Source of the DNA: Flaccisagitta enflata
Lineage: Eukaryota; Chaetognatha; Sagittoidea; Aphragmophora
Assembly (NCBI GenBank): GCA_965153355.1
Contig: OZ231128.1
Span: 20,398,001 to 20,462,000 of the forward strand
Reading direction: 5' to 3'
Length of the DNA: 64,000 nt
Position numbers and translations under genes: made by a program
Notes under the pieces: generated by a model
What the model was told of the DNA's origin: nothing
Databases searched by the model: none
The model's input: only the letters and a program-made list of their open reading frames with translations
In this document: in pieces, positions 1 to 22,379 of the stretch
Layout of the letters: every line of letters begins with the position of its first letter
Position numbering within the stretch: position 1 is the first letter of the stretch

Positions 1-1080
1 GTCTGTCTACAGTAGATGTTGTTTAGACTTGGAAATACGGGGGAATTCATATCAGGAAAACAAGTAAACATAAAAGACTGATATTTTGAATATTAACTGA
101 TAAAATGATGCTTTATTGACGATGGGTGTTGGTTGCTATGGAAACACATTCTCACATATTATCGGTAAAATATCAATATTTTGAGGAAATTTTTTGAGGG
201 AACATTGAGGGAACATTGTTTACGGTTAGTGGACAAAACACTATAGGTATATATATCATACGTTTGGCTTTAATCCAATATACTTCTTATAAACAAAATA
301 TTGTATGCAACAATCAGCTACTCAAATTACAGCTGGCTGTAATAACTAAAATATTTTATGCAACAGCTGGTTGTTAGAATTACAGCCGGCTGTAAATATA
401 CTTTACAGCTAGATACAATTTCAACCTCTGGTTGTTGCATACAACATTTTGTTTATTATCAGTATGTTGGATCAAATTCAATGGTATGATATCCATACCT
501 ACAGTTGAACCCCGCTCTAATGGATCCGCCACCAATGGAATTCCGCCTATAACAGATGCAAATTCATAGTCCCTTCAAGTTAAATTCTTTTATTTCCTCT
601 GTTGTCAATGACTTAAGTCCGCCTATGACAGAAGAAAATTGTTGGTCCCCTGAAATCCGCTAGAGCGGGGTTCAGCTGTATTATGTTTTGTCCACTGACT
701 GTTTAAAGATCAAATTTGCTACAATTTTCCCAAAATATGTTCTGTAAGAATATCGCTTGTTTGCTAGGGAGCATCACAGGGCTTTCACACATAGTTACGC
801 TCCCTTGCAATGGCTAAACAAATGGTATTCTTGCAGAACATATTGTGGAAAAGTTGTAGCAACTTTGATTTTAAACAATGTTCCTTCAAAAAATTTCTCA
901 AAATATTGATATTTTAGCAGGCAGACATGAAAATGTGTTTCCATGGCAACCAACCCCCATCGTCAATAAACCATTTTTTTTATTAGTTTACATTTTAAAT
1001 ATCATTCCATTATGTTTATTTGTCTTCCAAACATGAATTCCCTCAAATTTCCAAGTCTAGACGACATCTACTGTAACTGT
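1..1080. mobile_element. Inverted-repeat element (about 1.08 kb) with long termini
   Basis: The first about 240 bases are repeated in inverted orientation at about 840-1072. The left end reads ACAGTAGATGTTGTTTAGAC and the right end reads CTAGACGACATCTACTGT. Shared blocks include GGAAACACATT and the segment around AAATATCAATATTTTGAG. The middle holds no ORF, so it is a non-autonomous DNA element or fold-back. It has been split by a nested MITE at 502-678. The left flank is cut by the window start, so the target duplication cannot be judged. Confidence 0.7.
502..678. mobile_element. pogo/Tc1-like MITE with TA duplication
   Basis: A 177 bp element with termini CAGTTGAACCCCGCTCTA and TAGAGCGGGGTTCAGCTG (one mismatch), flanked on both sides by TA (500-501 and 679-680). 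CAGT-GAACC-type ends with TA targets are known from pogo/Tigger-derived MITEs. It is nested inside the larger inverted-repeat element. No coding capacity. Confidence 0.75.
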
Positions 1081-1323
1081 CAGTCTGTTTCTGTCTGTTT
1101 CTGTCTGTCTGTGATCATTCGTTTGGCTTACCTGCTTGGTCATTTTTCTTTTGCTCTAGGCACATAACCATTGGTGCACTCAGCATCAATTTGTGCACAT
1201 TAGACGATATATTTTCAATGCGCTGCTTTTCTCCTTGGTCTATCCTATACCTACATTCAAGCTCGCACTTCCATTTCCTCCTTCCACCCTCTCCCCCCCC
1301 CCCCCGTCCCATCCATGTTACAG

Positions 1324-7114
<5,791 letters not shown>

Positions 7115-7632
7115 AGAAAGAAATTGATTACTGAATACTAATTATTTGCACGTGGCTTTTAGACGACCAGGAGAGACGACATGACATAAAAGACGACATG
7201 ACATAAAAGACACTCCTCTTGACCCACCTGCTTTTAGATCATCGCAATCTGGAAAATGTTTTTGAATTTGACTTATTTGTTCGATTATTTTTATCTCATT
7301 GTTCTAATCTTCACTGCATCAAAAAAAGAATGACGGACAGATCCATTTTAACGGATATTTGACTTTTTTATCTTTTAATTTCTAAAAGCACGTAGGCGCA
7401 CCTGTAAACATGTCTATCATATCAAACTAACTATCGTATGAATTAAACCGATTACAGAGACAAAAAAGTAAGAAATCGGGTCACTCTGTCCTGCCGCAAT
7501 CGCGTGAATACTAGAAACTCCTTAAAATCTCGAAATAGTCTCCGCAGAAATTTCCTTTAATCAATTTTTGTAACCTTTAAAGGCTCGGGCTTGATTGTTT
7601 TAAAAATAGATTCCTATATTTCATATTAATTT

Positions 7633-7669
7633 AATAAAAAGTATCTATTTATCTTTTTTTCATAATAAA
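7633..7669 (+). terminator. Candidate poly(A) signals of the TRPC-like gene
   Basis: Two AATAAA hexamers, at 7633-7638 and 7664-7669, lie about 520-555 bases after the TRPC stop codon in AT-rich DNA. They are the first good signals seen after the gene. Confidence 0.4.
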
Positions 7670-8055
7670 ATCAATTGCTAACATAATATGCAGTTTTTAT
7701 GATATTGAATCTAAATGTATATATATCTTTTTGATTTTTTACAAAACAAAAGTGTTTAAAAAATTCTTCAAATTTTCTTCGCCAGGTCCCCTTAAAAAAT
7801 CCTTTAGTTGTTTTTTGTAACCTCTGACGTCATGTTCCGCATCAAAATTCTCTCGCCAAAAACTTTCTAATTTTGGTCTTCCTTCTTTTTAGGCTTTTAT
7901 GGACGGTTTTGACACAACTACCCCTGCCCAAATTCTTGGGTAAGCCTATTTCATTACTGTTCCCGCATAAGACTTGGGTAGCCATATATAGTATCTATAG
8001 CTCCATTCATTGAACTTTCGCGTGAGTCATTTTATGAATGGATTTGTCCATTTGG

Positions 8056-8284
8056 GGGCGTTTCTAGTCAAAGACGATCGCGTTTTGAAAGGGCCACTCG
8101 GTAGCTCGCTACGTTCGTCTGCTCGCACCGCTCACTCCACTCACTCGCTCGCGCCGTTCATGGGCTCACTCACTCACTTTGCTCACTCCCTCGTGAGACA
8201 GTTGAAATTGTTGAATATGTGTTCACGCTGTTATCGCGTTTCATGGGAACAAACGCGTTTTTGGCGCTCACTAGAAACACGCCC
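8056..8284. mobile_element. MITE, GGGCGTGTTTCTA family (copy 2)
   Basis: The left end GGGCGTTTCTAGTC and right end ACTAGAAACACGCCC are inverted. The interior has the family's CGCTACGTTCG / CTCACTCACTTTGCTCACTC blocks and a GTTCACGCTGTTATCGCGTT block shared in opposite orientation with copy 1. Confidence 0.7.
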
Positions 8285-8569
8285 TTTGTCCGTCCATTGA
8301 TCTGAGAAGCACAAACGCATAATAGCACCCCTCCCCAAATATCTCTGGACAGCAACAAGTAACCTGGGATTGCGTTGTCATGGCAGACAAAGGGGGGGGG
8401 GGAACAGATGCGCGGTTTAGCTCCATTAGACTTGTTCACAGCGAGGGGGAGTTTGAAATAAAGGCAGGTGTAAGGAAACTTTATCCACCCGAGACAAAAT
8501 GTTATTCTCGATCTGTTTGCGTGAAGCGCTTGCGTATGTGTGTGTGTGTGCGTGTGCGTGTGTGTGTGT

Positions 8570-8628
<59 letters not shown>

Positions 8629-8734
8629 CATTGTCCCTAATACATGTAACTTCGCGATCCGGTACAGAAACAACTTACCCGAGGTTACAATTTAGTTGCA
8701 GGAGGGGGGGGGCAGCGGATATGCGCGTTTTAAC

Positions 8735-8870
8735 TAGGGATGTGGAAGCGATTGACCGCTTCCATTTTGGAGGATGGGATAGCTACTAGTATTTGAACTA
8801 CAAAATGGAAGCGGAAGCGGAAGCGGAAGCGGCGGAAGCGGCACTAAAATCGACCGCTTCCACATCCCTA
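8735..8870. mobile_element. hAT-like MITE with perfect 8 bp target duplication
   Basis: A 136 bp element starting TAGGGATGTGGAAGCG and ending CGCTTCCACATCCCTA, flanked on both sides by GTTTTAAC (8727-8734 and 8871-8878). An 8 bp duplication and TAGGG-type ends are usual for hAT elements. The interior holds a GGAAGC hexamer array. No coding capacity. Confidence 0.88.
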
Positions 8871-10866
8871 GTTTTAACACATTTTTTACTCGATCAACGG
8901 ACCTCAGACAGGGGCATATATTCTTCCGTATCCCCCCCCCTTCCATGCGAAATTTTACACATAAATGACACGAACAAACACACACGGCCTTTCAAATGCA
9001 CAATTTCACACTTTCCAACTTGAGCGTGACAGACTAACAGACTAAGGGATGGATAAACGGAGGGTCATACCTTGGATTACAAAATTTTCAATATCGTTGA
9101 AGAAAAAAGGGCAGGGGCAGAGATGGGCAGTTTTGCACTTTCTGACTTGATCATTATGGAGGGACGAACAGACCAACAAACAGACAAATCCCCCGTGTAT
9201 GTTCGAAACTTGAAGCAAAACGAATATTACATTATTGCTGAGGACTGATGGACAGGGACGCAACCCCCCCCCCACACTTTTTTCAAACTTTTCAACTAGA
9301 GTATCAGGTCCAATGGACGGCTTGACCAACAAATGGTCAAAGCTTCTTAGATTTGCGTGACCACGACCAAAAAATACTAGAATACTAGAAACTCCTTAAA
9401 ATCTCGAAATAGTCTTCGCAGAAATTTCCTTTTGGACGTAGTCTGTATTTCTGTAGGATCATGTAAGGAATTGACCAATATTGCAACATGGTCTATATTC
9501 AGCATTCTCATGCGGTTGGGCTGGAGCAGTGGTGTCACAAAAAGTGTTGTGATGTCCACCTGTAAATAAAGATTCTCTTATCGCTAAACCCGTGAAGATT
9601 ATGGAAGTTTGAGTGACCCTATAGCATTGCAGCACTGTAATGCTATCTTATATGATGCTGCCATCAATGAAAAGAAATAACAGATGAAATAATGAATCAA
9701 AAAAGATAAACACAAATAATGTAGGAATTAAGCGAGTTGATCAATTTAAGAGAGCGCCTGCTGCAATCAAATACAATCAATTGATCCCGGGACTGGTCCC
9801 ATAAACACATTGAATTCTTGTTTCATGCTTCATCAAGAATTATGTACAGTTTCATGTTTGCCCAGCTTTTTTTTTTCGTCGCCTCGTAGATGGACAGCAT
9901 GTGAACCGCCTTTATTTAATAAAGTTCATTTGTTTGATTTTTGATCGAGAATTATTCTTAAAAATCACTCAGCACAGTACTTCGAATTAGGTGATGGAAG
10001 ATTTATGGATCACAATTGTGCTTTTGTGAAATCTGATTTGATAGTTTGAAAACTGTAAACATCAACAAGGCTTGATGCACTATTCAAGCTCATTAGTAGC
10101 GTAACTTATGATGATAAAGTGTTTGGGAACAGGCAGTAATGCAAACCCGTCCTCAAATGGATAAAGCTATCGAACAATGGATGAAAAAAAATGACCGACA
10201 AAGGACCAACGCTAAAAAATCTTAATAAAATGGATATCCCTAGCTCTATTTTTTAAATCTAATATTTGAAACTAGAAAGGTTACAATCTCAACCATCATC
10301 AAAGTCGGCGCTTAGTGCATTCGATCAAAGGCCAAAAAAGACGGAAAAACAAGCCTTGACCTTTTGCTGGGATCGGATGTCGAAGTGATATTCAATCTCT
10401 CCAAGACAGATCTCTCCACTCAAGACTAAAGATATCAAGTTTGAATGACAAGCCGAGTTTTAGTTATCTGCAAGTAGAAAAACGTCATTTTTATCTATCA
10501 CGTTTTCCTCGGAATTTAAGGTGGGAGTTATTCAATTATTTTGGAGCAGATCAATATATATGTATTCTTTAATCTGTAAGACGAAAGTAGTAGGGCATTG
10601 TTGGTCGTGTTTTTTGGGGCAAACTGAAAGACTTGAACAGCGATCAAGATTGGAACAGAGTGGTAATTAGAAAATATCAGATCCAGCGAGGGCCGATCTT
10701 TCGATGAGGGCCAAAAAAAAACCCGGAAGGTTGTAGCTTGACATCTTCAAGGCATGCACGAGGTCATGCTAACGAAGAACAACATCCTATGTGGGACACT
10801 ATAGTTTAACAGAGTAAGAACATGATTATTCTCTTTCGCCCAGCGCGGTCCCGGCAGCAAGAACCG

Positions 10867-10873
10867 TATAAAG
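10867..10873 (+). promoter_or_regulatory. TATA box of the small Cys-rich membrane protein gene
   Basis: TATAAAG lies 60 bases before the ATG at 10927, which leaves room for a start site near 10895 and a short 5'UTR. No other TATA-like motif lies close. Confidence 0.5.
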
Positions 10874-10926
10874 CTTGACACAACTGCAGAATTGCAGTGA
10901 CTGCTTTTCTTTGGTGATATTTAGAA

Positions 10927-14584
<3,658 letters not shown>

Positions 14585-14706
14585 AAATCTGGGGTGTATA
14601 AAATTGGGTCGCTTTCGATTTCGACCCCCTCCCCCTGGCTTTGATTTCCTTCCCCGCGACGCGTCGCGTTGTATCTTAAAATCTATGATTTTCTGCCCCA
14701 AAAAGC

Positions 14707-14712
14707 AATAAA
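14707..14712 (+). terminator. Poly(A) signal of the Cys-rich membrane protein gene
   Basis: AATAAA within CAATAAAAC, 123 bases after the stop codon. Confidence 0.5.
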
Positions 14713-15336
14713 ACGGTGTAGTTAAGGTTTTTATAATGTGAAATTGTGTTATACAGTTTTTATGATTTGGTACTGCCAAACCCTTAGATTTCCAAACTGA
14801 ATATGGAGAACGAAAAAACTAAATATATGGAGAACAAAAAAAAAAGCAATAAAAAGAATAACACTTGTGACATTAATTGTCGAAACTTTAATCTGTCCAT
14901 GTTAGTCCATGTTAGTCCATGCATCAATCTAGTTTGTCCTAAAATCAAAAACTTTTTGGTACCCATTGATAATGGCCCTATCCATATTTTCAACACGTCT
15001 AGTTTTGAGAACTAAAAATCAATCTAGAAATGCTGTTTAGTTTGTATTAGTCTTTCTCCCGAATGGAAATACATTTGGGCGTCAAAGCGACAAAATAGAC
15101 GTCGTCAGTGACGGAATTTGGCGGAATACTTGGTAGTTGGTTTATGTATTCAGATCGCAGCAAAAAAAAAAAAAAAAAGAAAGAAAAAGAAGAAGAAGAT
15201 AAGGTAGTCGGTCAATCGGGTTAGAGAGTCGAAGGTTCATTCCAACCAGCATTCCAACAAAACTGCTTTTCTCTTTCCTTTCCTCTTTGAAGTCAACTTT
15301 ATCTGGTTCTCTAATTACCGATGTCGTAGTCGTTGT

Positions 15337-15374
15337 CGTTGTCTTTGTTGTTATGGTTGTTGTTGTTGTGGTGG

Positions 15375-15457
<83 letters not shown>

Positions 15458-15467
15458 GCTGTTGTCG

Positions 15468-15536
<69 letters not shown>

Positions 15537-15616
15537 TTGTTGTTGTTGTTGTTGCTCATGTTGCTTTTGTTGTTTTTGGTTTGTTTTTTTTTTTGTTGCT
15601 GTTGTTGTTGCTATTT

Positions 15617-15700
<84 letters not shown>

Positions 15701-15706
15701 TACCAG

Positions 15707-15748
<42 letters not shown>

Positions 15749-15813
15749 TTTTTTTTTATTTGTTGCTTTTGTTACCGACATAACTACCTATCTACCTACC
15801 TACCAACCTTTGG

Positions 15814-15874
<61 letters not shown>

Positions 15875-15980
15875 GGTGGTTGTAGTTGTTGTTGCTGTTG
15901 TTGCTGTTGCCGCTGTTTTTTCTGTTGTTGTCGTCAATGTTGTTGTTTTTGTTGTCATTGTGGTTTTTGTTGTCATTGTG
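15337..15980. repeat. (GTT)n array, imperfect
   Basis: Over 600 bases of GTT repeat with interruptions (GTTTTTGTT, TGTTGCT, and a unique piece at about 15770-15810). The poly-Val, poly-Leu and poly-Cys frames are artefacts. Confidence 0.9.
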
Positions 15981-16741
15981 GTTTTTGTTGTCATTGTCGT
16001 TGTTGTTGGAGAGATTTCTTTGTTTTCTGCTTCCTCATCATTTTTTCTCGTTTCTCTTTCCACTACTTTCCTTTATTTCAAGAGGGAATGTGTCTTGTTC
16101 TTTCTGTTCTGTTCTGTGTCTGTTCTGTGTCTTGCTCTTTCTGTTCTCTCTGTACAAACTAACGAACATGTGAATTTTTTTCTGCCTCCACCAATTTTAT
16201 CTTTCTTTTTGCTATTGATCTCAATTTTTGCCGTTATCATTGTCTCGTTTGTTCTTTTATTTTTGTCTCTGATTTACACCTCTGAAAATGAGGTAATGCG
16301 CATCCGTTTGACCGTCTGTCCGTCCATTAATCTGTCTGTCTGTCTGTCTGTATGTCTGTTCGTCCATCAATCCTGTCTGTCGGTTGGTAATGCCTTAGTG
16401 TAAATCATGAATGGCGTTCATCAACATTCTCCATTCTTGATTGATCCTGCGAGTCTAGTTCATTCATGTTTCCACTTTCCAAGTCGTTCATTCATTTAAC
16501 ATTCATTTATTCATTCATTTATTCACTGATTCAATCATTTATTTATTCATTCATCCGTTCATGATACATCCGTTGGCCTGCATTGCCTTATTTCTAATTC
16601 TTTTAACATCCACACCTTTTTTTTTCTGATTTGATTCTTTTTGTCCAGTACTAAAGCAGTTGATTTTCTCTTTATCTGTCACTGCCCCTATATCTGTTTG
16701 TCTGTTTCTCTGTCTGTCTCTTTCTATGTCGGTCTATCTTT

Positions 16742-16742
<1 letters not shown>

Positions 16743-16793
<51 letters not shown>
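16743..16793. repeat. (CT)n microsatellite
   Basis: Pure CT run, preceded by TGTCTGTCT-type repeats. Confidence 0.9.
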
Positions 16794-16796
<3 letters not shown>

Positions 16797-17376
16797 TGTC
16801 CTTTCCGCCTAAGGATTTGTCATCACTCGTCCAAAATTGTGACCTTTTGCAATCGAATTCCGAATTCTGCTTCTCCTGTTTCTCACCTATTTTCCACTCA
16901 GTCACAAACTGAGTCCCTCCTACTCAATCATCGACTGAGCTTTGCTGAAAGATTGTTAAAGAGAGACAGAATGCAGTGGTGCACTAATTGAGCTTTGTGC
17001 ACAAACTGTGAAAAAAGGCATTCAACTATCTAAACATTTTTGATACATGACCATGATTACGTATATTGGTTTGTGTGCCATTTGACCCTATATCCATTGA
17101 GGGTGGGCAGGGGCAGTAACGCGGATGAGCAGGGTTACTGGGTTAGTAATGGGTGGGTGGGGGCTGTAATGTGACTGGGCAGGGGCAGCAATGCTTACCT
17201 GCCGACCTGCTTAGTGCCTACCTACCTTCGGACTTTTCGACGAGCACACCCTCTTACATAGCGTCACTAAGCAACTAAGAGATCGCCCAAGGGCAATATG
17301 TGGTCAGCGATACCCGTTGCCCTGCTTTGTATGGTTGTGAATAGGAATAAGAGGAGGTAGGGCAGCGGCCCCAAAA

Positions 17377-17760
17377 GAGACTGAGTCCTGTAGAACATAG
17401 GGAGACTTTCTTTCATCTGTTCGTTGGTCTATTTGTCCGTATATCCATCTGTCAGTCCCTTCAGGCCCTCTCAGACCTTAAATCTGCCCTCTCAGGCCTG
17501 AAAACTGCCTTCTCAGTCCTTGAATCTAAAAGAGCAGATTTAGGGCCCAAAACAACAGGTTTTAGGCCTGAGAGGGCAGATTTCAAGTCTAAAAGGGCAG
17601 ATTCCAGGCCTGAGAGGGCAGGTATCAGGCCTGAGAGGGCCTGGGGGACTAAAGAATGAACAAATGGATAAATAAACAGATGGACGAATGGACAGGCGAA
17701 CAAAAGTCCCTTTGTGTTCTACAGGACTCCATCCCCTTCGGGGCTGCTGCCCAAAAACCG
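17377..17760. repeat. Palindromic minisatellite unit 1 (GGCCTGAGAGGGCAG)
   Basis: The flanks are inverted (AGTCCTGTAGAACA left; TGTTCTACAGGACT right). Between them, roughly 20-base units run as CTCAGGCCT...TCTGCCCT on the left and AGGGCAGATT..AGGCCTGAG on the right, switching near 17528. The whole unit can fold into one long hairpin. Confidence 0.75.
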
Positions 17761-17865
17761 TTCGCAATTCAAAGTAGCTACTGACCAACAGACAGGGCGC
17801 CAGATGGAGCGACAGACCAACCGAGCGTTATGCTATGTACCCGAGTACGATCTCAGCCGCAAGTC

Positions 17866-17867
<2 letters not shown>

Positions 17868-17935
<68 letters not shown>

Positions 17936-17936
17936 C
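17868..17936. repeat. (CAA)n microsatellite
   Basis: Pure CAA array directly before the RFVINGKY-type sequence; its inverted partner at 23169-23320 also borders a trinucleotide array. Confidence 0.9.
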
Positions 17937-18479
17937 GATTTGTAATTAATGGGAAGTACATATACGAACAGACCATCGTCCAATTCTTGGTCATTCCAAC
18001 CCATAATTGTGTGCTGAATGCCGGAAAACCGTCGCGAAATATTTTCAGCTGTAATATTTTCGTAAGTCAGCTGATCTTTACAGCCTTCTCGAGCATGGAA
18101 AGAGGGAAATAATTGTTTACTTTATTTTCTTTATTATTTCTAAACGGGTTGGAAAAAAAACTTCGTATTGGTCCCGTTTGAAAGATATTTATAAATTGAA
18201 GATGGATCATGGAAATATTCAGGATGAAGGTCCGTGAGGGGTCCTTCAGGGGCCCCTCAACGGCCCAAAATGGCCAAAATGGCAAAATATGACCAAAATC
18301 ATGAGTCCCTTCTGTTTTTTTTTCTTCAACAAATCAGGCCGGATAAATGGTTATCCAAACCGTGTGCTGGTGGGCAGGGGTAGTAATAAATGGCCCCTGT
18401 ATGAGTATAGATGGATGTGTGGCAGTGAGAGGGGCAGCAGCCCCAAAGGGGCCGATGACCTATGCTTAGTGAGTCTAAA

Positions 18480-19222
18480 GCCTCAAGGATGAGAGCCTCG
18501 AGGCTGGTATTTTTGCCTTGAGGCTAGTATTTGAGCCTTGAGGTGGATATTTGAGCCTCGAGGCTGGTAGTTGAGCCTTGAGGATTGAATTTGAGCCTCT
18601 TGGCTGGAATTTGAGCCCAAAAAGGCTAACCAAGTAGGCAGGAGCAATAAAGCAATGAATGTCTGTAAATGTTGAGAAAGTAAAGTTAGATGGACGGACT
18701 GATCAACGGATGGACCAAAGGTTGGACCACCGGGCAGTTGGACAAAGCATGTTGTATTCGCGTGCATGCAATAAAATCTCAGAACCAGTCGCTTGAGGGC
18801 AATAGTGGTCAGCAATACCCATTGCCCTGCTTTGTATGGTTGTGAATTTAAGTAGGGGGAAGCAGGGCAGCGGCATGAAGGGAACAAAGTCCTGTAGAAC
18901 ACAGGGGTACTTTCATCAGTCTGTTTGTCCTAAGGGCTGATATGAAGCTTGAGAAGACTGATTGTAGGCCTGGGAGGGCTGATTTCAGGCTCGAGATAGC
19001 ACATTTCAGGGCTAAGAGGGCAGATTTCAGTTCTCAGCTGGAGGATTTTAGGCCTTAGAGAGCAGATTTTAGGCCTGAGAGAGCAGATTTTATGTCCACG
19101 AGGGCAGACTTTTGGCCTTGAGGGCAGATTTCAGGCTTATTGCGGGCAGATTACAGGCCTGAGAGGGCAGATTTTAGGCCTGAGAGGGCAGATTTCAGGC
19201 TTGAGAGAGCAGATTCCAGGCC
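18480..19222. repeat. Minisatellite GAGGCT / GGCCTGAGAGGGCAGATT
   Basis: Two blocks: GAGCCTYGAGGCTGGTATTT units at about 18480-18610, and GCAGATTTYAGGCCTGAGAG units of about 20 bases at 18930-19220. They are separated by a copy of the GTCCTGTAGAACACAGGG flank. Confidence 0.75.
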
Positions 19223-19489
19223 TACCCTGAAATAAAAAGCAACTGATACCAGCAAAACCTTTATTGTGCCTAAAGTATTTATTTTTGGAAATTCAGATTG
19301 GTTTTGTCTTAAAGCACACTACCTACCATTTATTCATGCAAAATTTCATAGCTCTGGCTCTTGCAGTTAAGCTTCCACACAGTTTTAGGTAAAAATGTGA
19401 TTTACCCCATGTGTGGTTTCTGAAAAGAATGATTAACTGACCTCTGTTGCTTTAAATTGATGTTTTAATTTTATGACTTGGACAACATT

Positions 19490-19672
19490 ATAGGGCAGAT
19501 GCATGGCTACCGAAGTTGCGTGCGGGTGAGCAGGGGCCATATCTGAGGTTACCAGACCATTCGGGCAGGAGCAGTGAGGTCAAAGAAATAAAAACATAAA
19601 AAAAAGTAAAGTGTGACCGACCAACCGACGGACAAAGCGGGTTGTAGAGTCGCGTGCACGCGACTAAAAATT
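19490..19672 (-). repeat. Dispersed repeat family A (hairpin-ended), copy 1
   Basis: Minus orientation. The TTTTTAGTCGCGTGCACGCG end contains the 16-base palindrome GTCGCGTGCACGCGAC, followed by AACCCGCTTTGTC and a GGTC run. The other end carries the GCATGCGG and GGCCATAT parts seen in copies at 19966, 27172, 29391, 29985 and 38205. Confidence 0.7.
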
Positions 19673-19965
19673 AGAATAAGGACAAGAGCCTTGGGAGCTC
19701 TTACTGGTGTTTCATGCGCACCCCTCATAGCTATCCTTAGAATTATCAATGGTAGGTTATTTACTTTCAGACAAAATCAGTCTGAATACTTTAGGCACCA
19801 TAAAGGTTTAACTGGTATCAGTTGCTTTTGATTGCAGGGTAAGAGGCCTGATGGGGTGGGACAGATGAACAAACTGAGGGACAAACAATAGTCCCCCTGT
19901 GTTCCACAGTGTTCCACAAGACTTTCTCCCCTTTGGAGCCGCAGCCCAAAAACCAGAACATGGCA

Positions 19966-20175
19966 CTTTTTAGTTGCGTGCTACGCGACTCTACGCCCCG
20001 CTAAGTCCATCCTTCCTTCCATCGGTTGGTTTGTTGGCCGGTCACATTTTACATTTTTTTATGAGTTTTATTCTCTGCCCTCTCTGCTCATGCCCAAGTG
20101 GTCTAACGACCTCAAACATGGCCCCTGCCCACCTGCACATGACTGGGGTAGCCATGTATCCGGCCTTGTTCTAGC
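19966..20175 (+). repeat. Dispersed repeat family A, copy 2
   Basis: Starts TTTTTAGTTGCGTGCTACGC and ends GTATCCGGCCTTGTT. Internal parts are GCCCAAGTGGTCTAACGACC and GCCCCTGCCCACCTGCACAT. Confidence 0.75.
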
Positions 20176-20579
20176 TGCGTACTAGATGGTTAAATTGCGT
20201 GCACCCAGCGCACAGACACGCTATTTTCAGGCCTGCATACATGCCTAGCTGCCATTCTGAAATAAGACCAAAATGGTGCATGGTAATCATTGCATTTTTA
20301 GGCAGCGTTTACACAATTTTTTACCTTGATTTGTTGGTCCATTGGTCTGTCAGTCTATCCAACCATTGGTCCATCATATTGCACTTCTTTGGCGTTTTTT
20401 TGTCTTAGTCCTCAAGGCTCCTATCTAAATGACCTCAAATACTACCCCTGCCCTCCTGTTTTTTTTTTGTTTGTTTTTTTTTTTTTTTTTTTTTTTTACT
20501 CACATGCTACGTGACCCTACAATCTGTTATGTCTGTCCATCTGTCCGTCTGTCCATCAGTTGGTTAATCAGTCCCCTTT

Positions 20580-21160
20580 TGTTGGCCTGAAGAGCAGATT
20601 TGAGATCAGGCGCCAGGCTTGAGGTTTAAAGGGCAGATTTGAGGTCTTGAAAGCTGATTTGAGGCCTGGAGGGCTGATGTGAGGACTTGTCTTTGGGCCC
20701 AATAGGGGACAAAGTCCTGTGGAACACTGGGGGACTTTTGTTCGTTTGTTTGGTTGTTCGTTTGTTCCCCCCCTCAGGCCCCAAATTGGGCCCTCTCAGG
20801 CCTTATATCAGGACTCTCAAGCATCTAATCAGGCCTCTCAGGCCTCAAATCAAGCCTCTCAGGTCACAAATCAAGCCTCTCAGGCCCATATCTGGCCTCT
20901 CAGGCCTTAAATCAGGCCTCCCAGGCCTTAAATCGGACCTCTCAGGCTTTAAATCAGGGCTCTCAGGCCTCAAATCAGGCCTCTGAGGCCTCAAATCCGG
21001 CCTATCAGCCCTTGCAAGCCTCAGGCTAGTCCTCTTAGGACTTTAATTAGCCATTTACGCCTCAAATTAGCCCTCTCAGACTTTGAATCAGTCCTTTCAG
21101 GCCTTTCAGGCAGGACATACGGAAGTCCCCCTGTGTTCTACAGGACTTTGTCCCCTTTGG
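20580..21160. repeat. Palindromic minisatellite unit 2 (CTCAGGCCTCAAATCAGGC)
   Basis: Array of about 20-base CTCAGGCCTYAAATCAGGC units from about 20775 to 21110. It is flanked by inverted copies of the AAAGTCCTGTGGAACACTGG / CTGTGTTCTACAGGACTTTG motif. Confidence 0.75.
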
Positions 21161-21339
21161 GGCCGCTGCCCTGCTTCCCCTCACTCATATTCACGGTCTT
21201 GCAAAGCAGGGGAACGGATATCCCTGACCATATATTGCCCTTGGGCGACTGATTTAGTTTCATGCTACGTGACTCTACCACCTGCTATGTCTGTCCATTG
21301 GTTGTTTGGTTGGTCCTCTTTTTTGGGCAACAGCACCAA

Positions 21340-21990
21340 AGGGGACAAACAAATGAACACATGTCCCCCTGTGTTCTACAGGACTTCGTTTGTTTGTTCT
21401 TCAATTTGTGCTTTTCCCCCCTCTATGGCAACTCAGACCTCTAATCAGACCTATCAGGCCTCAAATCAGACCTATCAGGCCTCAAGTCAGGTTTCTAGGG
21501 CCTCAAATCAGCCCTCTCAGGCCTCAAATCCGGCCTTACAGACCACATATCAGTCATTGGGACTCAAATGAGCCCACTCAGGCTTCAAATCAACCCTCTT
21601 ACTCCTTTAAAAAAAACCTTCTCAGGCCTCTAACCATCCTCTTTTGTCTTCAAATTTGCCCCCTCAGCCCTCAGTTCATGGATGGACAGACAAGCCGCTT
21701 CCCTGCTTTCCCCTCTCAAATTCACAATCATGAAAAGCACGGTAAGGGGTATTGCTAACCACATATTGCCCTTGTGCAACTGGTTTGGCCTGAAGAGCAG
21801 ATTTGAGGTCAGGCGTTAGGCTTGAGGTCTAAAGGGCAGATTTGAGGTATTGAAAGCTGATTTGAGGCCTGGAGGGCTGATTTGAGGTCTTGAGGGCAAA
21901 TATGAGGTCTGGAAAGCTGATTTGAGGGCATGAGGGCCAAAATCAGGCCTGAGAGTGCAGACAGACGTCTTGAAATTCACCCGTGTCCTA
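21340..21990. repeat. Palindromic minisatellite unit 3
   Basis: Again the GTGTTCTACAGGACTT flank, then CAGGCCTCAAATCAG units at 21430-21680, then units in reverse sense (GCTGATTTGAGGCCTGGAGG) at 21780-21960. Confidence 0.7.
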
Positions 21991-22379
21991 CAGCTACTGC
22001 CCAAAAATGGGACCAACCAACTGACGGCAACGGGACCAATGACTTAATGCTTAGGCACATGGGCAATCATGAAGAATCTTTTGCGCTGTGGGATTGATCT
22101 AGAAACTTTCAAATCTGACACGGCAAATCATTGTGAGGTTTGCAGCAATTTTACTAACGCTGCAGGTTCCAATGCATACTAACTCGACAAGATATCTTTT
22201 ATTACCCTGTAAGAAGCAGTTGACAAGGTGCTGGAGCATAATGATTATCTGAAGCGCTCATCCAGGCATACACAACAGAACAGGTTGCCCAAGGGCAATA
22301 CGTGGTCAGCGATACCTGTTGCCCTGCTTTGCATGGTTGTCAATCAGAATGAGAGGCAGGGCAGCGGCCCAAAGGGGAC

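Larger units (their letters stand above)
7115..10866. other. Intergenic region, no convincing gene
   Basis: AT-rich DNA with two MITEs (8056-8284 and 8735-8870) and GT/CT microsatellites (about 8536-8625). A roughly 55-base sequence with ACTCCTTAAAATCTCGAAAT occurs twice, at about 7505-7560 and 9378-9432. A minus-strand frame at about 9430-9560 follows an acceptor-like TTTATTTACAG and looks mildly coding, but it has no partner exon that I can find. The rest shows nothing recognisable. Confidence 0.6.
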
